Positions 1 to 8,600 of a DNA stretch of 43,059 bases are shown piece by piece (within the stretch, counting starts at the first letter, position 1; each line of letters opens with the position of its first letter). The notes under the pieces were generated by a model. The model was not told where the DNA came from, searched no databases, and was given only the letters and a program-made list of their open reading frames with translations. Source of the DNA: Methanospirillum stamsii (GTDB lineage: Archaea > Halobacteriota > Methanomicrobia > Methanomicrobiales > Methanospirillaceae). Where the stretch lies: the NCBI RefSeq assembly GCF_003173335.1, contig NZ_QGMZ01000061.1, positions 1 through 43,059 on the forward strand, written 5' to 3'. The position numbers were made by a program, and so were the translations under genes.

Positions 1-16
1 AGATCCTGATCCGATT

Positions 17-31
17 TGAGGGTTTTACCCT
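17..31. terminator. small hairpin, possible terminator
   Basis: A 6-bp stem (GAGGGT / ACCCTC) encloses a 3-base loop. It lies beyond the 3' end of the first mop gene, which is transcribed leftwards, and could also belong to a gene outside the window. No long T-run follows directly, so the call is weak. Confidence 0.25.
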
Positions 32-96
32 CTTAATGGATCCGGTTTTTCATGGAAAAAGAGTCAGGATAATTTATTGGATAAAAAACAGGGAAA

Positions 97-306
97 TTAA
101 TCTACAGCAACCATAACTTCACTAGATTTCATCACAGCATATGCAGTTTTACCTTCCTTAAGCCCAAGGTTTTCTGCCGCGTGAGCGGTTATTACTGAAG
201 TGACCGTAACACCATTTCCAATATCAATGACAATCTCTGCCATAATCGGTCCCTTTGTAACTGATTTAATTGTGCCTTTGAGACAGTTTCTTGCACTGAC
301 TTTCAT
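97..306 (-). CDS. mop: molbindin-like Mop-domain protein 1
   Basis: This is a single-domain molybdenum-pterin/oxyanion binding protein of 69 residues, the usual size of a molbindin. It begins with the signature MKVSARNCLKGTI, continues with a VTKGPIMAEIVIDIG strand and ends with the SSEVMVAVD strand typical of Mop/TOBE folds. Family members oligomerise in the cytoplasm and store or buffer molybdate or tungstate. A purine-rich GGAGAG stretch precedes the ATG. A paralogue with the same layout lies at 9627-9836, and the two share the string GCCACAGTA 20-23 bases before their starts. Molybdate versus tungstate preference cannot be read from the sequence. Confidence 0.9.
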   Translation of the reverse strand: MKVSARNCLKGTIKSVTKGPIMAEIVIDIGNGVTVTSVITAHAAENLGLKEGKTAYAVMKSSEVMVAVD

Positions 307-761
307 TCTCTACTCTCCTCTGTTGCCATTACTGTGGCAACACCTTATTCACTGTACTATGTAATAAAAATTTTTTAATTGAACCATGAACACATTAGTT
401 GGTGCGTTACATATGAGATAAACGGAGCGAAATTTCTATCTATTTTCTAAAAAAATTCAAATATTATTTCGGGTTCTCTCTTTTTTTAATAATTACTTTG
501 ATAACACCCATGTTAGAAATCGTCTCTAAAATGAGGATTATATTAATTATGAGTAAGAATTAAACAAAAATTATTATTTACCTGCGTGACCAACAATATC
601 AATAACGAACGAATTTGCCAGGAACAGATGATAGATAAAATTAAACGAGCTGTTAGGTATCACATTCTTTTGTAATCAAGGACTCATAACCTATACATTA
701 TGGTATTTTCCAAAATTCCCTTAATATTTTTAACATTTGTGTAAATGCAGGAGTTTTTTTC
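307..761. promoter_or_regulatory. 455-bp divergent intergenic region with hairpin upstream of mop 1
   Basis: This AT-rich spacer separates the leftward mop 1 gene from the rightward radical SAM gene. At 321-342 there is an inverted repeat with 8-bp arms (TGTTGCCA / TGGCAACA, 6-base loop), 15-36 bases upstream of the mop ATG. A GGAG ribosome-binding site at 750-753 precedes the ATG at 762, and an AT box (TTAATATTTTTAA) lies near 720. No coding sequence was recognised in the rest. Confidence 0.45.
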
Positions 762-2555
762 ATGACAAAATCAGAGCCAGAAATATCAATACAATGTAAT
801 TATTGTGAATGCAGGTGTCAGATCTCGGAACACATGACCGGAAAATGTTTAATGTACAGGCATGAAAACGGGCAGATAATTGAGATATATCCTGATTGTT
901 ATCTCAATATTTATCCTGTTACTACTGAATCCATCCCCCTCCTTCATTTTTATCCGAATAGCAGGTTCCTTCTTATCAGTACAATCGGTTGTAACTTCGC
1001 TTGTGAAGGGTGTATATCTGAATTTCAATCATATGGAAATAAAACGGTATCGGAGACGCTGATAAGGCATACCCCGGAGGAGATACTGGATATCGCACGG
1101 AAAGGAAACTGCCGGGGAATTGCCTTTTGTCTGAATGAACCGACTGTTTCCCTGCCTACATTTCTCCGGGTTGCAAAAGCAGCCAAAGAGGCCGGATTTC
1201 TTGTCGGATGTTCAAGTAACGGATATATGACACAAGATACGGTAAATATTCTCATTCCATATCTTGATTATATTAACATCGGACTGAAGGGATATTCAGA
1301 TGAAAGATACCTGGAATGTGGTGCTACTTCAGCCTCACCGGTATTTCGCAATGTCCGGCTGTTTTACGATGCCGGAATAGCGGTGGAACTCTCTATCATG
1401 TACCTGAACGGACGGGAAATGGAAGTAATCCAGGCGGCAGAACATATAAAAAGTATCTGTCCGGACATACCATTTCAGGTCATGCGTTTTATGGCACCTG
1501 ACCGGGAAAAACTCGGATTTTTGGAGCCTTCACGAGAAGATGGAGAAGGTCTTTGTGGCCGGTTACGGGAGTATCTTCACCATGTGTATCTATTTAACAC
1601 CGTTGCTACAACCATGCTTGATTCACTCTGTCCTATCTGCGGTAATGTCATAATTCATCGTGTTTTCTTTGGTCCAATGGCAGCCAGGGTTTTATCCTGT
1701 GAACAGGACGGAGTGTGTTCCTGTGGGTATGTGTTCCCATATACGGGAGATATCACCCCGGTTCAAAAGGACGAAATAGAAGTTCTCGGTGGATATCGTT
1801 CAATTATGGGTGTCAGGTTTATTGCAGAGATACTTGGAATACTGGGAATTACTGAAAAAATATTGATCGATTCGTATTGCAATACGGTAATTGCGAACGG
1901 ATATCTTCACTCCCATCAGGAACAAAAAAGTACTCCGGACACATACTGCGAGATGGTTACCTATCTTGCCCACTTGTCCGGTCGGATAACTCAGGGTTCT
2001 TATTTTGTGAATTATATCCAATCGGTCATTTCAGATATCACCCATAAGGTTTCACATGCTCAAAAACCTCGTGTCATCACCGTCCTGAGTCATCCGTTAT
2101 TCCCCCTCTATGCTGATAGATTTGATAACAGCCTGGTAGAAATTGCCGGGGGGATAAGTCTGAACCGGGAGATTAACTATAATGAGACGGAACATGCAGA
2201 ATATACGGCATCTGAATTCAGTGCCCTTAATCCGGAGATTATCTTTATATCCAGCCATTTCTCAACCCCAGTCACGGATTTTATCAGTACATGCAGGAAG
2301 ACTGGTATTACTGCTGAAGCGATATCGAAAACACAGGTATATGCCCTGAATAAAAAGTATATGCCCACCAGTCCGCCCTGGATCATCGGCCTTATGGAGA
2401 TTGCAAATATTCTGCATCCGGAACTATTTCAGTATTCTCTTCCGGACGAGGAAGAACGGTTAAATAATCTATTTGAGAGTTTCCTTTCAGCATCAGACTC
2501 ATGTGCCGATAATTGCATTCTTATTCCAGATCAATCAGCGGATACAGCGTTTTAA
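762..2555 (+). CDS. radical SAM protein fused to a class III binding-protein-like domain
   Basis: The N-terminal half resembles radical SAM enzymes of the pyruvate formate-lyase-activating/AmmeMemoRadiSam type. It has a cysteine-rich entry segment (C12, C15, C17, C19, C29), the [4Fe-4S] motif C77-x3-C81-x2-C84, and a zinc-ribbon-like pair near residues 290-321 (CPIC and CSC). From about residue 435 to 556 the sequence matches the second lobe of BtuF/FepB-type binding proteins: KPRVITVL, an IAGG turn, a SALNPEIIFIS strand-loop, TQVYALN, and LMEIANILHPELF. No signal peptide is present, so this binding-like domain would be cytoplasmic. The start is supported by GGAG 8 bases upstream. The neighbouring NTPase and Mo/W genes suggest a cofactor or metal-ligand role. 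The reaction is unknown. Confidence 0.85.
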   Translation: MTKSEPEISIQCNYCECRCQISEHMTGKCLMYRHENGQIIEIYPDCYLNIYPVTTESIPLLHFYPNSRFLLISTIGCNFACEGCISEFQSYGNKTVSETLIRHTPEEILDIARKGNCRGIAFCLNEPTVSLPTFLRVAKAAKEAGFLVGCSSNGYMTQDTVNILIPYLDYINIGLKGYSDERYLECGATSASPVFRNVRLFYDAGIAVELSIMYLNGREMEVIQAAEHIKSICPDIPFQVMRFMAPDREKLGFLEPSREDGEGLCGRLREYLHHVYLFNTVATTMLDSLCPICGNVIIHRVFFGPMAARVLSCEQDGVCSCGYVFPYTGDITPVQKDEIEVLGGYRSIMGVRFIAEILGILGITEKILIDSYCNTVIANGYLHSHQEQKSTPDTYCEMVTYLAHLSGRITQGSYFVNYIQSVISDITHKVSHAQKPRVITVLSHPLFPLYADRFDNSLVEIAGGISLNREINYNETEHAEYTASEFSALNPEIIFISSHFSTPVTDFISTCRKTGITAEAISKTQVYALNKKYMPTSPPWIIGLMEIANILHPELFQYSLPDEEERLNNLFESFLSASDSCADNCILIPDQSADTAF

Positions 2556-2582
2556 TTTCATTAAAACCAGGTAATTCTAAAA

Positions 2583-3182
2583 ATGAGTAAAGACATATCA
2601 GAGATTTCCGGCCGGAGTTCGCCTTTATTTATCATTACCGGAGAACAGGGAGAAGGAAAAACTACCTATCTTAAACAGATCCTTGATAAACTCTCAAATG
2701 AGGATATCCGGATGAGTGGCATTGCAGCTCCCGGATATTTCCAGGATGGTCTTCGTTCAGGATTTGATCTGATTGATATTGCTACCGGAAAGTCAACAGA
2801 ACTCTGTTCCATAGTAAAAACTCCTGATTCTGAATTATATGGCAGATATTATTTCATGAACTCTGGTATTTCTTTTGGATGTAATGCAATTCTCAATCCA
2901 TTAAAAATAGGAAAAACAGATCTTGTAGTAATTGATGAAGTAGGAAGGTTTGAACTCAATGGAGTGATGTGGGCCGGATGTATCGACCTCCTGTATGAAA
3001 TGAATCATCCTCCGATGATCTGGACAGTAAGGAGGTGTTTTGTTGATGCTGTGTTAAAGAGATGGCCGTATCCAAAAAGTGTTATTGTGGAGATTAATTC
3101 TGTTCCCCAGTCAGATGTAATCCCGGAAATTTTACATGAGATAAGGCAATTCAGATCAATTTCGCCCTTAAAATGTAAATAG
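2583..3182 (+). CDS. DUF2478/THEP1-like P-loop NTPase
   Basis: This 199-residue protein has a Walker A motif GEQGEGKTT at 20-28 and a Walker B strand LVVIDEVGRFEL with D118 and E119. The IDEVGR(F/M)E block is characteristic of the THEP1/DUF2478 nucleoside-triphosphatase group. DUF2478 proteins are often encoded beside molybdate transport and molybdenum cofactor genes. The gene starts 27 bases after the radical SAM gene on the same strand, so co-transcription is likely. A role as an energy-coupling or metal-handling partner of the upstream protein is an inference. No membrane segment or signal peptide is visible. Confidence 0.8.
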   Translation: MSKDISEISGRSSPLFIITGEQGEGKTTYLKQILDKLSNEDIRMSGIAAPGYFQDGLRSGFDLIDIATGKSTELCSIVKTPDSELYGRYYFMNSGISFGCNAILNPLKIGKTDLVVIDEVGRFELNGVMWAGCIDLLYEMNHPPMIWTVRRCFVDAVLKRWPYPKSVIVEINSVPQSDVIPEILHEIRQFRSISPLKCK

Positions 3183-3376
3183 ACTGATTACTTAAGGATA
3201 TTTTTCATGCTACCTTTCAAAAAGGATCTATCCATGACGGGTTTTTTGAATAATCGGATGAGGATAAAGAATTTCCAGTTCTCATCATCGTAAGAATGAA
3301 AATCCGATTCATTGGCATAATATACTTTGAAAAGAACCATTACATATCTGAATAAACGAGATACAGAATAAAACTT

Positions 3377-4081
3377 ATGAACGTTGAAAGAGTTACAATT
3401 CAGTTCCTTCCGGGAGTGGTTTTGCAGAGAGAAGTGGACTATTTCAATGGAATAAACCATTTCCTCGTTCTTGATCTGGATGGAACCATCAGTGATCCCT
3501 TAACCGGCATTACTCATTCATTAAATTACGCATTACATATGTTTGGATATCCGGAAATGGATGAGAATACTGTTGCTCAATATATCGGGCCACCTCTAGA
3601 CATTATAATGAGAAAAATCACGAATTCTGATTCCAGTGAACTTATTTCACATATTATTCGTCATTATCGGGATTATTACAACCGGATAGGGTATGCAGAA
3701 AATACGCTCTATCCTGGGATATATGAGGGCCTCCAATATCTCATGGCAAAAAATATTCCTATGGGGATCTGTACCTCAAAGAGAGTTGATTTCGCAGAGA
3801 AAATTCTAAAACTATTTCAATTAGATCCCTTTTTTTCATTTATCAGCGGAGGGGATATTGGGATACAAAAAACCAATCAGCTCCGGCTCCTCGTTGAAAA
3901 TAAGATTATTGATAAAACTGCCATAATGATTGGTGACCGTGCAGTTGACATTCAGGCAGCTCATGAAAATGGTCTCAAATCAATAGGTGTTCTCTGGGGT
4001 TATGGAAATAAAGAAGAACTAGGTGAAGTATCCCCTTATCGGATACTGAATCATCCAGAGGAACTCAAAAAAATTATATGA
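3377..4081 (+). CDS. HAD-family phosphatase (phosphoglycolate phosphatase-like)
   Basis: A haloacid dehalogenase-type hydrolase of 234 residues. Motif I is VLDLDGTISD, with catalytic D33 and D35. Motif II is the threonine/serine of MGICTSKR, and the metal-binding motif IV is MIGDRAVDIQAA. The helical cap insert after motif I is that of subclass I, phosphoglycolate phosphatase-like enzymes. The substrate cannot be deduced. About 32 residues precede motif I, which is longer than usual, so a downstream GTG near residue 20 could be the true start. The gene follows a 194-bp gap and may be transcribed separately from the NTPase. Confidence 0.85.
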   Translation: MNVERVTIQFLPGVVLQREVDYFNGINHFLVLDLDGTISDPLTGITHSLNYALHMFGYPEMDENTVAQYIGPPLDIIMRKITNSDSSELISHIIRHYRDYYNRIGYAENTLYPGIYEGLQYLMAKNIPMGICTSKRVDFAEKILKLFQLDPFFSFISGGDIGIQKTNQLRLLVENKIIDKTAIMIGDRAVDIQAAHENGLKSIGVLWGYGNKEELGEVSPYRILNHPEELKKII

Positions 4082-4157
4082 GATTGTAGTTGTTTTTAGC
4101 AAAAAACCGTGTTCAGATTCTTTAAACCGGAATTTATCATCCAATGGTGGATGAAAT

Positions 4158-4184
4158 AAAAAAACGATCCGGTTTTACCGGATC
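4158..4184 (-). terminator. terminator of moeA 1
   Basis: On the minus strand a perfect 8-bp stem GATCCGGT / ACCGGATC with a 3-base loop is followed directly by seven T residues. The stop codon of the leftward moeA-like gene lies in the loop, so the hairpin overlaps the gene end. This is a classical intrinsic-type structure. Confidence 0.6.
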
Positions 4185-5344
4185 ATAGAAACCTGAACTC
4201 TCTCTCCTTTCTTACACCCATCACTCCCCCGGGGAATATGAAGAATCGCATCAGCTTGGATCCCCACCTTCGGACCAAATCTTCTTTCTACCGGATTAAT
4301 GATAATTTTTCCATCGTTATTTTTAACCTGGACAAGATAGAAGACATCCCATCCCTGAAATGGTAAAACATCATTGGTTATCTCACCCATTACCACTTTT
4401 TTTGGAGGAATTGGAACTCCCCAGGATTTTAGAAGAGGGAGCACAAGTTGATAAAATGTCACCAGACATGATACTGATGGCCCGGGCATTCCAAAGACCG
4501 GTTTTCCATCAACAAGCCCACATGAAACAGGTTTTCCTGGCCCCATCGCCACTCCGTGAAAGAGAAGATCCCCACTCTTTTCAATGGCATCAACGGTATA
4601 GTCCTTTGATCCTGCAGATGATCCCCCAAACAGAATAACCATATCACAATCCTTACAGGCAGTACTGATTTTCGAGGACATCTTTTCCGGATCATCAGGA
4701 GTAATGGGATATATCTCTGATAATACACCGTATCTATTCAGATATCCTGATATCATCATCGAATTCGTATCAACAATCTGTCCGGGCACCGGTTCCTTTG
4801 CTGACGGAATTATCTCATCTCCAGTTGGAATTATACCTACTTTCCAACTCTTTGCTGAAATATCTCTGATTCCATAACTGGTAAGTGCTGCAGCATCATA
4901 TGGGGTAAAATAATGACCTGATTCAACAATGGTCTGCCCGGTAATAACATCCGTTCCTGCAAGTATCATATTCTGATTGGAAGAAACAGATCCTTTGATA
5001 ATAAATCTCTCATCATCAACCTTTTCGACTTCCTCAACCGGAATCACTGCATCATATCCTGCCGGCATAGGAAGTCCGGTATTGACACGAATCCCCTGAA
5101 CTTCAATTGGATTTTCAGGAGAGGCTGCTTTTGTATCTTCACTTCTAACTGCAATACCGTCCGGACCTGCAAGATGGACCGGAGGCATGGTTCGTGGTGA
5201 AATAACTGACTCTGCAAGAATTTGTCCGACAGCCTCATGGATAGGAACATTTCGGCTTTTTGGTAGGTACTGAAATGATGACAAAATGATTTTTTGTGCT
5301 TCCTTCATCGATATCAATTGTTCATGTGGCAAAATTCGTGGCAT
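4175..5344 (-). CDS. moeA: MoeA-like molybdopterin molybdenumtransferase 1
   Basis: A 389-residue protein of the MoeA/gephyrin-E family, which inserts molybdate or tungstate into adenylated molybdopterin. Visible blocks are LAGPDGIAVRSEDT (canonical AMDGYAVR), VNTGLPMPAGYDAVIPVEEVE, PTGDEIIP, ILFGGSSAGSKDYTVDAI (canonical GGVSVGDKDY) and VFGMPGPSVSC (canonical GLPGNPVS). The GPGKPVS block keeps the PGKP element. GGAG lies 8-11 bases before the ATG. A paralogue of exactly the same length is at 10056-11225. The deviations from the LPGNP consensus suggest a specialised paralogue, but the overall fold assignment is secure. Confidence 0.88.
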   Translation of the reverse strand: MPRILPHEQLISMKEAQKIILSSFQYLPKSRNVPIHEAVGQILAESVISPRTMPPVHLAGPDGIAVRSEDTKAASPENPIEVQGIRVNTGLPMPAGYDAVIPVEEVEKVDDERFIIKGSVSSNQNMILAGTDVITGQTIVESGHYFTPYDAAALTSYGIRDISAKSWKVGIIPTGDEIIPSAKEPVPGQIVDTNSMMISGYLNRYGVLSEIYPITPDDPEKMSSKISTACKDCDMVILFGGSSAGSKDYTVDAIEKSGDLLFHGVAMGPGKPVSCGLVDGKPVFGMPGPSVSCLVTFYQLVLPLLKSWGVPIPPKKVVMGEITNDVLPFQGWDVFYLVQVKNNDGKIIINPVERRFGPKVGIQADAILHIPRGSDGCKKGERVQVSMIR

Positions 5345-5642
5345 GGGTTTCTCCAGGTTATTTATATTTGATCAATATTTGTTAAAAAATAGCTGGTTTT
5401 GCTTATTCATCATGGATCTCACAAGATACAATCGATAAAAAAAATTTAGCAAAATTATCTGCATATCCTGAAAAAGTGAATAAATTACCGTTTTTTGAAT
5501 GAAGATTACAAGTGAATAGTGTATAAATATTAACTTTTGAAGAAAATTTAAATAATTACCTTTATAATCAACTAGTGTAAAACCAGATACGTCCAGTACG
5601 AATGATTTCATCTTAAGTGTACTGAAATTCGGAAGGAAAATT
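5345..5642. promoter_or_regulatory. divergent promoter region between moeA 1 and binding-protein gene
   Basis: A very AT-rich 298-bp spacer between two divergent genes. Several TATA-like strings are present (5521-5530, 5545-5553, 5561-5568), so the exact promoters cannot be fixed by eye. The palindrome TTGATCAA lies at 5368-5375, 24 bases upstream of the moeA ATG. A strong ribosome-binding site GGAAGGA at 5631-5637 serves the rightward gene. Confidence 0.4.
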
Positions 5643-6704
5643 ATGAACAATCAGTTATTTAGATGCCTGATAAGCATTTTTCTCATTGTAAACGCATCTG
5701 GTTTTTGCGCAGTATTCGCTGAAGAAACCAGAACGATTACTGACATGACCGGAAGAACGGTTATTATCCCGGTGGTAATAGATTCTGTTCTTGGTACAGC
5801 GCCTCCTACTACTGAAGCGGTCTACATGATAGATCCCGATGTTCTGATTGGACTCAATTTTGCATTTAACACCTCAAAATATGTCTCATCAAAGTATACA
5901 AACCTCCCGAATGTTGGTGGTCAACAGATGGGAAATACTCTTAATTATGAAACATTTCTCTCGATGAACCCTGATATTGTCCTCTATGGAGCCACAGTAG
6001 GGACTGATGTATCAGACCAGATTGAAAGTATCCAGACAAAACTCGCTCCTATTCCGGTGGTTGGTGTTGAAGATTCAACGAATGCAGAAGATTATGGACG
6101 TGAGATTGAATTCCTGGGAGAACTTCTCAACGCAGAGGAAGAGGCTGATGATCTGAATATATTTTATGACAACGTGTACCAAACGGTGAACTCTAAGGTT
6201 GCTACTATTCCTGATGAGCAGAAAGTCCGTGTATACTATGCCGAAGGTCCGGATGGCCTGAAGACAGAACCTGAAGAATCAGCTCATGCCCAACTCATAA
6301 AAATTTGTGGCGGTAATAATGTAGCGGATGTTCCGGAGAAGAGTGGTGGCGGGATGACACCAGTCTCAATGGAACAAGTTCTTGCATGGAATCCAGACCT
6401 TATACTCGCCGGTGACAGCAAATTTTACAATTCAGTCCTCTCTGACCCTAATTGGAAGGATATCAATGCAGTGAAGAATAAAAAAGTCTACCTGATTCCA
6501 AACCAGCCATTTGGGTGGATTGACCGGCCACCGGGAGTTAACCGTATCATTGGTATCCCATGGCTGGCCAAAGTTTTCTATCCGGACTTATTTACTGATA
6601 TTGATCTGCCGGCACTAATTAAGGAGTTTTATTCCAATTTCTTACACTATGATTTGACTGATGATGAGGTCAATACAATCATTACCAGTTCTGGTCTTAA
6701 GTAA
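5643..6704 (+). CDS. ABC transporter class III substrate-binding protein
   Basis: A secreted binding protein of 353 residues in the BtuF/FepB/MolA family. Residues 1-26 form a signal peptide with a VFA-EE cleavage site. The mature protein opens with TRTITDMTGRTVIIP, the standard start of this family, followed by IDPDVLIGLNF, the MNPDIVLYG loop, LAWNPDLILAG, KKVYLIP, and a WLAKVFYPDLF ending. The family binds corrinoids, iron chelates or, in MolA, molybdate and tungstate. The setting among Mo/W genes makes an oxyanion or its chelate plausible. No BtuC/BtuD-type permease or ATPase is in the window, so its transporter must be encoded elsewhere. Confidence 0.87.
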   Translation: MNNQLFRCLISIFLIVNASGFCAVFAEETRTITDMTGRTVIIPVVIDSVLGTAPPTTEAVYMIDPDVLIGLNFAFNTSKYVSSKYTNLPNVGGQQMGNTLNYETFLSMNPDIVLYGATVGTDVSDQIESIQTKLAPIPVVGVEDSTNAEDYGREIEFLGELLNAEEEADDLNIFYDNVYQTVNSKVATIPDEQKVRVYYAEGPDGLKTEPEESAHAQLIKICGGNNVADVPEKSGGGMTPVSMEQVLAWNPDLILAGDSKFYNSVLSDPNWKDINAVKNKKVYLIPNQPFGWIDRPPGVNRIIGIPWLAKVFYPDLFTDIDLPALIKEFYSNFLHYDLTDDEVNTIITSSGLK

Positions 6705-6795
6705 AATCAGAAATAATCCTTCAATTCTCCGGACAATCATTATTCTTTTTTTCAAAACACTCAAAGGCTCTTCATCGGATGTAATGATTAATAAT

Positions 6796-6859
6796 AATGG
6801 TTAACTAATTAAAGTAATAATCATTTCAATTAATTTATACCTCAATAATGGTAACCATT
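6796..6859 (+). promoter_or_regulatory. candidate promoter/operator of the methyltransferase gene
   Basis: The 13-bp palindrome AATGGTAACCATT lies at 6847-6859, 7 bases before the methyltransferase ATG. A related half site, AATGGTTAAC, lies 51 bp upstream at 6796-6805. A TATA-like AATTTATAC sits at 6832-6840. With the usual archaeal spacing the transcript would start close to the ATG, placing the palindrome over the initiation region, a good position for a repressor. Confidence 0.4.
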
Positions 6860-6866
6860 AGAAACA

Positions 6867-7739
6867 ATGAGCCAGGATGAGAATATTCAATGCTGGATTA
6901 ATTGCTGGAATTCCACCGCAGAAACAATTAATTTCTTTTCAGATGATATGCAGGCAGAACGATGGAATAAAAGGGCTGAAACATTTGGAAAAGATCTGGA
7001 CGGAAAAAGAAAAAACAAGAAAGATGCTGATTTTTTTAAACTACTGGGTGACGCAGGTTTCAATCCGGAAGGTGCAACTGTTCTGGACATCGGATGTGGT
7101 CCTGGAACACTAACCTTACCTCTTGCAAGAGCCGGGGCAAAAGTAACATCACTTGATATCTCTACCAAAATGCTTGAGAGATTAAAAGAAACAGCGGAAA
7201 ACGAAAATCTCTCTGTAAATCCTATCGAATGTTCATGGTGGACCGCCGATATCGATTCTTTAGGATTTCGAAACGCATTTGATCTGGTCATTGCATCATT
7301 TACACCGGGAATAAGGGATGTTGAAACATTTGACCGGATGATTGCCTGTTCAAAAAAATATTGTTATTACAGTAACTTTATCCGGAGAGATCCTGTAAAA
7401 ATTCCGAGCGATATATATATCCATATTTTGAAAACAACTCCTGAAAATGAATTCTTTGCTGCAGGTTTTTTTTACCCGTTCATGTATCTTTATACCCTGG
7501 GCTATCACCCGATTGTAAAACTTGATCATAAAGCAGAAGATAGCAGTCAGAATTGTGACGAAGCAGCTGACAATACGATTGGATATTTAGAGATGAAACA
7601 TGAACTCTCCGATGAAAGCAGAGAGAAAATCAAAGAATATTACAAAAGTATCTCTGAAAATAATGTATACTACATTCATTCTGATACATACAAGGGAATG
7701 ATGATCTGGTCTATTGAAAAATACAAAAATCAGGTTTAA
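6867..7739 (+). CDS. class I SAM-dependent methyltransferase
   Basis: A 290-residue Rossmann-type methyltransferase. Motif I is VLDIGCGPGTLTLPLA near residues 74-89, the acidic residue of motif II is in VTSLDIS, and motif IV is DLVIASFTPGI. The roughly 70 residues in front are helical and charged, with two early tryptophans and many lysines. The C-terminal 120 residues form a variable substrate region. It is encoded just downstream of the class III binding protein on the same strand, but with a 160-bp gap and its own candidate operator. The substrate is unknown; a link to a metal-chelating or corrinoid compound is only an inference. Confidence 0.82.
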   Translation: MSQDENIQCWINCWNSTAETINFFSDDMQAERWNKRAETFGKDLDGKRKNKKDADFFKLLGDAGFNPEGATVLDIGCGPGTLTLPLARAGAKVTSLDISTKMLERLKETAENENLSVNPIECSWWTADIDSLGFRNAFDLVIASFTPGIRDVETFDRMIACSKKYCYYSNFIRRDPVKIPSDIYIHILKTTPENEFFAAGFFYPFMYLYTLGYHPIVKLDHKAEDSSQNCDEAADNTIGYLEMKHELSDESREKIKEYYKSISENNVYYIHSDTYKGMMIWSIEKYKNQV

Positions 7740-7847
7740 ATCTTTTTAAGTAAATCAATAATATGTGCCTAATTCTTTAGAAAAACTAATTTAGAAAAAT
7801 TCAGCAGGATTTTCCCTGTTTTTAAAAAAGATTTACGTTTAAGATGA

Positions 7848-8600
7848 TTAATCAATTGCAATTCCAGAAAAACTGATATACTCTTCTGATACGACATGAA
7901 CCGGTGATTCGTCCGGAATATTTGATAATGATTTCAGGTCGTTGGCTTTTCCGCTCCAAACAACCTTTCCTTTTTCGAGCATCATGACCTTATCACCGAT
8001 AATTTTTGCATCTTTAAGTGAATGAGTAACCAGAATCGACGGTTGCTTACTATTTACCAGGTGTTCCCGAAGTTCAAGCCGTATCTTATCCCTGGCTGAC
8101 TGGTCTAAAGCCGTAAGAGGTTCATCAAGTAATAGCATATGAGGCTTAACAATCAAAGCACGTGCAAGAGCAACCCGTTGACGTTGTCCTCCGGAAAGAT
8201 TAGTAACCCGTTCGTTTTTTACATGTTCAATCCCCAGATTCTCCAGGAATCGATCCACTTCTCCATTAAACTGGTTTTTAGGAATTTTCCGCATCTTAAG
8301 CCCGAACGAAATGTTTTCAAATACGGTCATGTGAGGAAAGAGGGCGTAATTTTGAAAAACATATCCTATATTGCGCTCTTCTGGTGGGAAAAAGATCCCC
8401 TTCTCACTTGAAAATAATTCACTATTATTTAGAATGATTTTTCCTTCATCCGGTCCAAGGAGCCCGGAAAGAAGATTTAAAACCGTTGATTTTCCGGATC
8501 CATTTTCTCCGAGAAGGACCAATACTTCTCCAGGATTGACGGTTAATTCAACATCCAGCAGAAAATCCCGTAATTTTTTTACCAGACGTGCGTAAAGCAT
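7848..8600 (-). CDS. molybdate/tungstate-type ABC transporter ATP-binding protein
   Basis: The ATPase subunit of a ModC/WtpC-type importer, 250 residues from the start chosen here. It shows Walker A GENGSGKST, the Q-loop VFQNYALFPHMTV, the signature LSGGQRQRVALARAL, Walker B MLLLDEPLTALD and the switch histidine in LVTHS. The ATG at 8600 is preferred over an upstream in-frame ATG at 8648 because GGAGGT precedes it at good spacing and it overlaps the permease stop as TGATG. ModC proteins often carry a C-terminal Mop domain. This one stops soon after the nucleotide-binding domain, and stand-alone Mop proteins flank the locus instead. Confidence 0.88.
   Translation of the reverse strand: MLYARLVKKLRDFLLDVELTVNPGEVLVLLGENGSGKSTVLNLLSGLLGPDEGKIILNNSELFSSEKGIFFPPEERNIGYVFQNYALFPHMTVFENISFGLKMRKIPKNQFNGEVDRFLENLGIEHVKNERVTNLSGGQRQRVALARALIVKPHMLLLDEPLTALDQSARDKIRLELREHLVNSKQPSILVTHSLKDAKIIGDKVMMLEKGKVVWSGKANDLKSLSNIPDESPVHVVSEEYISFSGIAID

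Noticed and set aside
3188-3460. 90-codon minus-strand frame between the NTPase and HAD genes
   Set aside because: It overlaps the start of the HAD gene and has no recognisable motif; treated as chance in AT-rich DNA.
7790-7847. terminator between the methyltransferase and ATPase genes
   Set aside because: The stem (CAGG / CCTG) is only 4 bp and the T-run is short.
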